A stretch of DNA of 64,000 nt from NCBI GenBank assembly GCA_964532485.1, contig CAZHKE010000005.1, forward strand, positions 43,705-107,704, written 5' to 3'. This document shows positions 60,681 to 64,000 of the stretch, one piece after another. The DNA is from DATBSK01 sp964532485 (GTDB taxonomy: Bacteria; Actinomycetota; Acidimicrobiia; IMCC26256; PALSA-555). Each line of letters opens with the position of its first letter. The first letter of the stretch is position 1. A model generated the notes under the pieces. The model was not told where the DNA came from. It did no database searches and saw nothing but the letters and a program-made list of their open reading frames with translations. The position numbers and the translations under genes were made by a program.

Positions 60681-61114
60681 TGCGGCGGGCGATCGCGGCG
60701 TCGAGCCTGGCGCTTGCCATCGTGGTGACAACCGCCGCGTGCGACAGCGGCGACGAATCGAGCTCGAGCACCTCGACGCGCGGCACACAGGCGACCTCGA
60801 CGACCGAGGACACGACCTCGGTCACGGTCGGGATCATCTGCGACACCGCCGAAGACGCGTCCCGGACCCTCGTGCAGTCGTGGGGGAGCGACGACGAGGC
60901 GGCGGCGAAGCGGTGCGCGACCGACGCGGTCGTCCACGAGCTGTTCCGAACGAAGGGTGCCGGCAACACCTGGATGTCGCGGGGGTGCGATCGCAGCGAT
61001 CCCGGTGTGCCGGTGTGCGCCTACAGCTACGAAGGTGGTGCGGCCTTCCTGACGGTGGAAGGTACCGAGGCCGAGGGCTGGAAGGTCACGGACCTCGAAT
61101 TCATGGCTGACTGA
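60680..61114 (+). CDS. Small exported lipoprotein, unknown function
   Basis: A 144-residue protein. The signal peptide MRRAIAASSLALAIVVTTAAC ends in a lipobox (TTAAC, C21), followed by a Ser/Thr-rich linker and a small domain with four Cys (GIICDTAED, AKRCATDAV, SRGCDRSDPGVPVC), probably two disulfides. ATG 60680 shares one base with the aconitase stop. No family recognised. Confidence 0.8.
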   Translation: MRRAIAASSLALAIVVTTAACDSGDESSSSTSTRGTQATSTTEDTTSVTVGIICDTAEDASRTLVQSWGSDDEAAAKRCATDAVVHELFRTKGAGNTWMSRGCDRSDPGVPVCAYSYEGGAAFLTVEGTEAEGWKVTDLEFMAD

Positions 61115-61143
61115 GCGCACCCCCCGGCCACGCACGACCTCGT

Positions 61144-61168
61144 CCCGCCCGACCCCCCCGACCCCCCC
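61144..61168 (-). other. G-quadruplex-capable tract
   Basis: On the minus strand two runs of seven G, then two runs of three G, separated by loops of 2, 2 and 1 bases; on the plus strand a matching C-rich tract. Lies in the 186-bp gap before the NfuA-like gene. Confidence 0.6.
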
Positions 61169-61237
61169 GCCGGCGCCCACCAACGACCCCGACCCGCACC
61201 GACCGAGGGGGCGGAGAGTTGATCCAGCGGAGACTGG

Positions 61238-61243
61238 TAGAAT
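61238..61243 (+). promoter_or_regulatory. Extended -10 promoter of the NfuA-like gene
   Basis: TGGTAGAAT is an extended -10 element about 58 bases before ATG 61301, so unlike its neighbours this gene has a real leader with GAGGGTGA before the start. Confidence 0.45.
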
Positions 61244-61300
61244 GAGCGTGTAGTCGCGCACTCGCGACGACAGACGACTTCGAACGAGGGTGAACGAGCC

Positions 61301-61930
61301 ATGAGCGACCTACTGACGATCACCGACGAAGCCCGCGACAAGATCCTCGAGGTCCGTGCCGGCGAGGAAGACGCCGAGTCGCTCGCGCTCTTCGTCGAGA
61401 TCTCCGGCATCCAGGACGGCGCGTACAGCTACACGATGGATCTCCGTCCCCAGGGTGAGGCCGGTGCCGCCGATCTCGTCGAGAAGCACGGCGACCTGCC
61501 CGTCGTCGTCCGCTCCGAGAGCGCCGAGAGGCTCACCGGCGCGACCCTCGACTTCACCGGCTCGGGCATGGTCATGCAGAACCCCAACCGGCCCGACCCG
61601 GAGCCCGTGGCTCCGCCGTGGTCGGAGGCGGCCGACACCGAGCTGACGGGCGACGTCGCCCGCACCGTCGTCGCCGTGCTCGACGAGCAGGTGAACCCGG
61701 CGATCGCGGCCCACGGTGGGCAGGCGCAGCTCGTCGCGGTCGAGGCCCCGGTCGCCTACGTGGTGCTGTCGGGCGGTTGTCAGGGCTGCGGCATGGCGGC
61801 GGCGACGCTCCAGCAGGGGATCGAGGTCGCGATCGTGGAGGCCGTCCCTGAGATCGACCGGATCGTCGACGTCACCGACCACGCCTCGGGCCTGAACCCG
61901 TACTTCGCGTCGGCCGGCCACTCGCACTGA
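61301..61930 (+). CDS. NfuA-like iron-sulfur carrier
   Basis: A 209-residue protein. The N-terminal A-type-like domain (ITDEARDKILEVRA..., about 5-95) lacks the three Cys of true A-type carriers, and the C-terminal NifU-like domain has GGCQGCGMAAATLQQG with C160 and C163. This degenerate-A plus NifU arrangement is NfuA, which delivers 4Fe-4S clusters, for instance to aconitase, encoded just upstream. Confidence 0.9.
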   Translation: MSDLLTITDEARDKILEVRAGEEDAESLALFVEISGIQDGAYSYTMDLRPQGEAGAADLVEKHGDLPVVVRSESAERLTGATLDFTGSGMVMQNPNRPDPEPVAPPWSEAADTELTGDVARTVVAVLDEQVNPAIAAHGGQAQLVAVEAPVAYVVLSGGCQGCGMAAATLQQGIEVAIVEAVPEIDRIVDVTDHASGLNPYFASAGHSH

Positions 61931-61954
61931 CGCGCCGGCTGCGGCGGTCGACGA

Positions 61955-62422
61955 CTACGGCGAGCCGAACCGCTCCACCTCGCGCGCCAGGTCGAGCGGT
62001 GCCACCGGTGCGGAGCGCTCGTACTCGCCCCACTCCTCGCGCGGCACCATCCACATGACCTCGAACTCGTTGCCGTCGGGGTCCTTGCCGTAGATCGACT
62101 TCGTCGCCCCGTGGTCGCTCTCGCCGGCGTAGGCGTCGAAGCGCAGCAACCCGTCACGGGCCGTCGCGAGATCTTCGATGTTCGCGACCTGCCACGCGAG
62201 GTGGTACAGGCCGACGCCGCCCTGCTGCGGGCCGGGGGCGTCAGTACCGACGGAGAACAGCCCCAGGTCGTGGTGGTTCGAGGAGCCCGAGGCGCGGAGG
62301 AACACCGCGCCAGGCATCTCCGTCACGACCTCGAAGCCGAACAGCTCCTGGTAGAACGTGGCCGCGCCGGCGGCGTCGCGGACGTACAGCACGGCATGGT
62401 TGAGACGCTGCACCGGGATCAT
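61955..62422 (-). CDS. VOC family protein (glyoxalase/bleomycin-resistance fold)
   Basis: A 155-residue VOC protein. LNHAVLYVRDAAGAATFYQELFGFEVV gives the first half with His near 8, GLYHLAWQVANIEDL near 71 a second metal His, and GNEFEVMWM near 121 the Glu. All three likely metal ligands are visible, so it could be an active dioxygenase or lyase. GGAAGCGAG precedes ATG 62422. It lies between the NfuA-like and desulfurase genes, opposite in direction to the former. Confidence 0.87.
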   Translation of the reverse strand: MIPVQRLNHAVLYVRDAAGAATFYQELFGFEVVTEMPGAVFLRASGSSNHHDLGLFSVGTDAPGPQQGGVGLYHLAWQVANIEDLATARDGLLRFDAYAGESDHGATKSIYGKDPDGNEFEVMWMVPREEWGEYERSAPVAPLDLAREVERFGSP

Positions 62423-62472
62423 GGCTTCTCGCTTCCGCTGGATCGCACGTGTCGTTTCGATGCGCGCCTCGT

Positions 62473-63624
62473 TCAACCCGAACGCAGCGCCCGCAGCTTC
62501 CCGACGACCTCGGGGAACGCCTCGCAGAACGCGTCCACGTCGGCATCGGTGGTGCTCCAGCCGACGCTCGGGCGCAACGATCGGTCGGCGTCGACGCCCA
62601 TCGCCTCGAGGACCGGTGACGGCTCGAGCGTCTCGCTCGAGCACGACGAGCCCGAGTGCACGGCGATCCCGCGCTGATCGAGCGCGAGCAGGATCGGCTC
62701 CGCCTCGACGCCGGCGATGCCGACGCACACGAGGTGGGGGAGGCAGAAGTCGGGGTCGCCGTACCGCTGCACGCCGTCGATCGCGAGTGCCTCCTCGAGG
62801 ATCCGCGCGGTCTGGGCACGCGCGACAGCGGCTTCGGTGGCCAGCCGATCGCGGTCGAGGAGCTCGGCGGCTGCGGCGCCGAAGCCGACGATCGCCGGAA
62901 CGTCCTCGATCCCGCCGCGCCGGGCGCGCTCTTGCATCCCGCCCACCACGAACGGTGGCAGCCGGAGCCCGCGGCGCACGAGGAGCGCGGCCGAGCCCTT
63001 GGGTCCTCCGAGCTTGTGCGCGGTCACCGACAGAAGATCGGCGTCGAGCGCGGCGAAGTCGATCGCGAGGTGGCCGGCAGCCGCGCACGCGTCGACGTGG
63101 ACGAGCGCCCCGCGCTCTCGCGCAAGTGCAGCGACCTCGGGTAGGACCTGCTGCACCGTGCCGACCTCGTGGTTGGCGACCTGCATCGACACGAGGGCCG
63201 TCGAAGGGCCCAGCGCCGCCGCGACGGCCTCGGCGTCGACCCGGCCGAGGCGGTCGACGCCGACCCGGGTCACCTCGGCAGGCGAACGCTCGCAGGCGTC
63301 GATGACCGACGAGTGCTCGATCGCGGTCGTGACGATGTGAGGCGGCCCGTCCGCGTCGGTGTCGACGGCGCGTGTCACCGCACCCCAGACCGCGGCGTTG
63401 ACGCTCTCGGTGCCGGTGGCCGTGAACACCACCTCGCGGGGCCGTGCCCCGAGCAGCGCCGCGATCTGCTCACGGGCGGTCTCGGTTGCGACCCGCGTCA
63501 CCCGGCCGTCCGAGTGGACTCGGCCTGGGTCGGCGGGGTGGTCACGCAGGTACGGGAGCATCGCCTCGAGCGCCGAAGGGCGCAGCGGCGACGAGGAGGC
63601 GTTGTCGAGGTAGGCGCGCGACAC
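62473..63624 (-). CDS. Cysteine desulfurase (NifS/IscS type)
   Basis: A 383-residue PLP enzyme providing sulfur for Fe-S clusters or thio-modified RNA. YLDNASSSPL near 5, HSSVIDACE near 104, VHVDACAAAGH near 175, the PLP Lys K204 in VTAHKLGGPKG and the nucleophile C328 in HSGSSCSSETLEPSPVL. The long active-site loop with Cys in SSCSS is group I (NifS/IscS) like, not the short SufS loop. GTG 63624 lies seven bases after the SufR-like stop. Confidence 0.93.
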   Translation of the reverse strand: MSRAYLDNASSSPLRPSALEAMLPYLRDHPADPGRVHSDGRVTRVATETAREQIAALLGARPREVVFTATGTESVNAAVWGAVTRAVDTDADGPPHIVTTAIEHSSVIDACERSPAEVTRVGVDRLGRVDAEAVAAALGPSTALVSMQVANHEVGTVQQVLPEVAALARERGALVHVDACAAAGHLAIDFAALDADLLSVTAHKLGGPKGSAALLVRRGLRLPPFVVGGMQERARRGGIEDVPAIVGFGAAAAELLDRDRLATEAAVARAQTARILEEALAIDGVQRYGDPDFCLPHLVCVGIAGVEAEPILLALDQRGIAVHSGSSCSSETLEPSPVLEAMGVDADRSLRPSVGWSTTDADVDAFCEAFPEVVGKLRALRSG

Positions 63625-63631
63625 GGCCGTG

Positions 63632-64000
63632 TCAGACGCGCGCGACGCAGTGGTCGGCGCCCTCGGGTCGGCTGACGTCGAACCGGGGTGAGGTCTCGCC
63701 GTAGAGGCCGGCGAGCATCCCGCGGATCATGCCGCGGTCGAGCGCGCACACCACGTGCGGGTATCGCGTCGCGGTGTCGCCGAAGGGGCAGCACTCCGAG
63801 ACGATCGAGAGCTCGTTGCCGCTCGACTCGGCGTGCGCCGCGAACCCGTGCGCCGTGAGCGCATCGGCGACCGCGGCCAGGGCCGTGCGCGCCGAGCGGT
63901 GACCGGCGCCGGGGCCCATGCGGTCGGCGAGCGAGCGGCCGTACTCGTAGCCGACCTCGTCGGCGAGCGCTTCGGCGTGCACGGGCCCGAGCGCGTCGAG
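63632..64000 (-). CDS. SufR-like iron-sulfur transcriptional regulator, 5' end outside window
   Basis: The last 122 residues of a regulator whose N-terminus (presumably a winged HTH) is beyond the right edge. ECCPFGDTATRYPHVVCALDRGMIRGML and a final DHCVARV give the Cys cluster arrangement seen in SufR-type regulators, where Cys ligands of a Fe-S cluster signal cluster status. Immediately upstream of the desulfurase, it would regulate that operon. An alternative is a DeoR-type regulator without a cluster. Confidence 0.75.
   Translation of the reverse strand, partial: LDALGPVHAEALADEVGYEYGRSLADRMGPGAGHRSARTALAAVADALTAHGFAAHAESSGNELSIVSECCPFGDTATRYPHVVCALDRGMIRGMLAGLYGETSPRFDVSRPEGADHCVARV

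Overview
The window is high-GC, gene-dense bacterial chromosome, most likely from an actinobacterium of the class Acidimicrobiia or a close relative. This rests on GTG-rich starts, proteins resembling mycobacterial families (DapC-type aminotransferase, CYP142-like P450, class E sortase, DUF5317, SufR-like regulator), and many apparently leaderless genes. Taxonomy is an inference; no rRNA or tRNA gene is visible. One assembly gap (100 N, 42155-42254) interrupts a signalling gene, and both window ends cut genes.

Layout. 1-3088: a truncated class III aminotransferase, then an aminotransferase plus omega-amidase-type nitrilase pair. 3099-14535: catabolic and envelope genes (arylsulfatase, CYP142-like P450, SDR, nonapeptide-repeat protein with RDD protein, DUF308 protein, amidohydrolase, PLP lyase, alpha/beta hydrolase, OafA-type acyltransferase). 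14517-21364: secreted proteins, a PlsY-like protein, MFS, DegV, hydrolase, CysQ-like phosphatase. 21514-22728: acyl-CoA dehydrogenase behind a palindromic operator. 22649-26368: probable integrated element, with a tyrosine recombinase abutting the dehydrogenase, an RHH/Doc toxin-antitoxin pair, a VOC protein and a DUF6544 protein. 26440-33244: membrane glycosyltransferase, exported hydrolase, MarR regulator divergent from a ClC channel, MaoC hydratase, PadR regulator. 33320-35962: modABC molybdate importer. 35980-41100: phosphotransferase, oxidoreductase, TetR regulator, aldo/keto reductase, glycosyltransferase. 41119-44727: a locus with a possible structured RNA leader, two degenerate HD-GYP membrane proteins and DUF5317. 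44778-50232: two enoyl-CoA hydratases, an ECF sigma factor, an acyl-CoA carboxylase beta subunit and a free biotinyl carrier. 50291-57855: class E sortase and a complete System I cytochrome c maturation operon, ccmABCDEFGHI. 57878-64000: cyclophilin, aconitase, lipoprotein, NfuA-like carrier, VOC protein, cysteine desulfurase and a truncated SufR-like regulator, together an iron-sulfur neighbourhood.

Gene interplay. Operons are tight, often with 4-bp GTGA or ATGA overlaps. Sixteen starts that are not internal to operons have an nAnnnT -10 box only 6-8 bases upstream of the start codon, which predicts leaderless mRNA and helped choose several starts. The most unusual places are the HD-GYP locus, the dehydrogenase-integrase junction, and two regulators (MarR and the RHH antitoxin) whose palindromes overlap leaderless promoters. 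All functions are assigned by reading motifs by eye; no database search was run.
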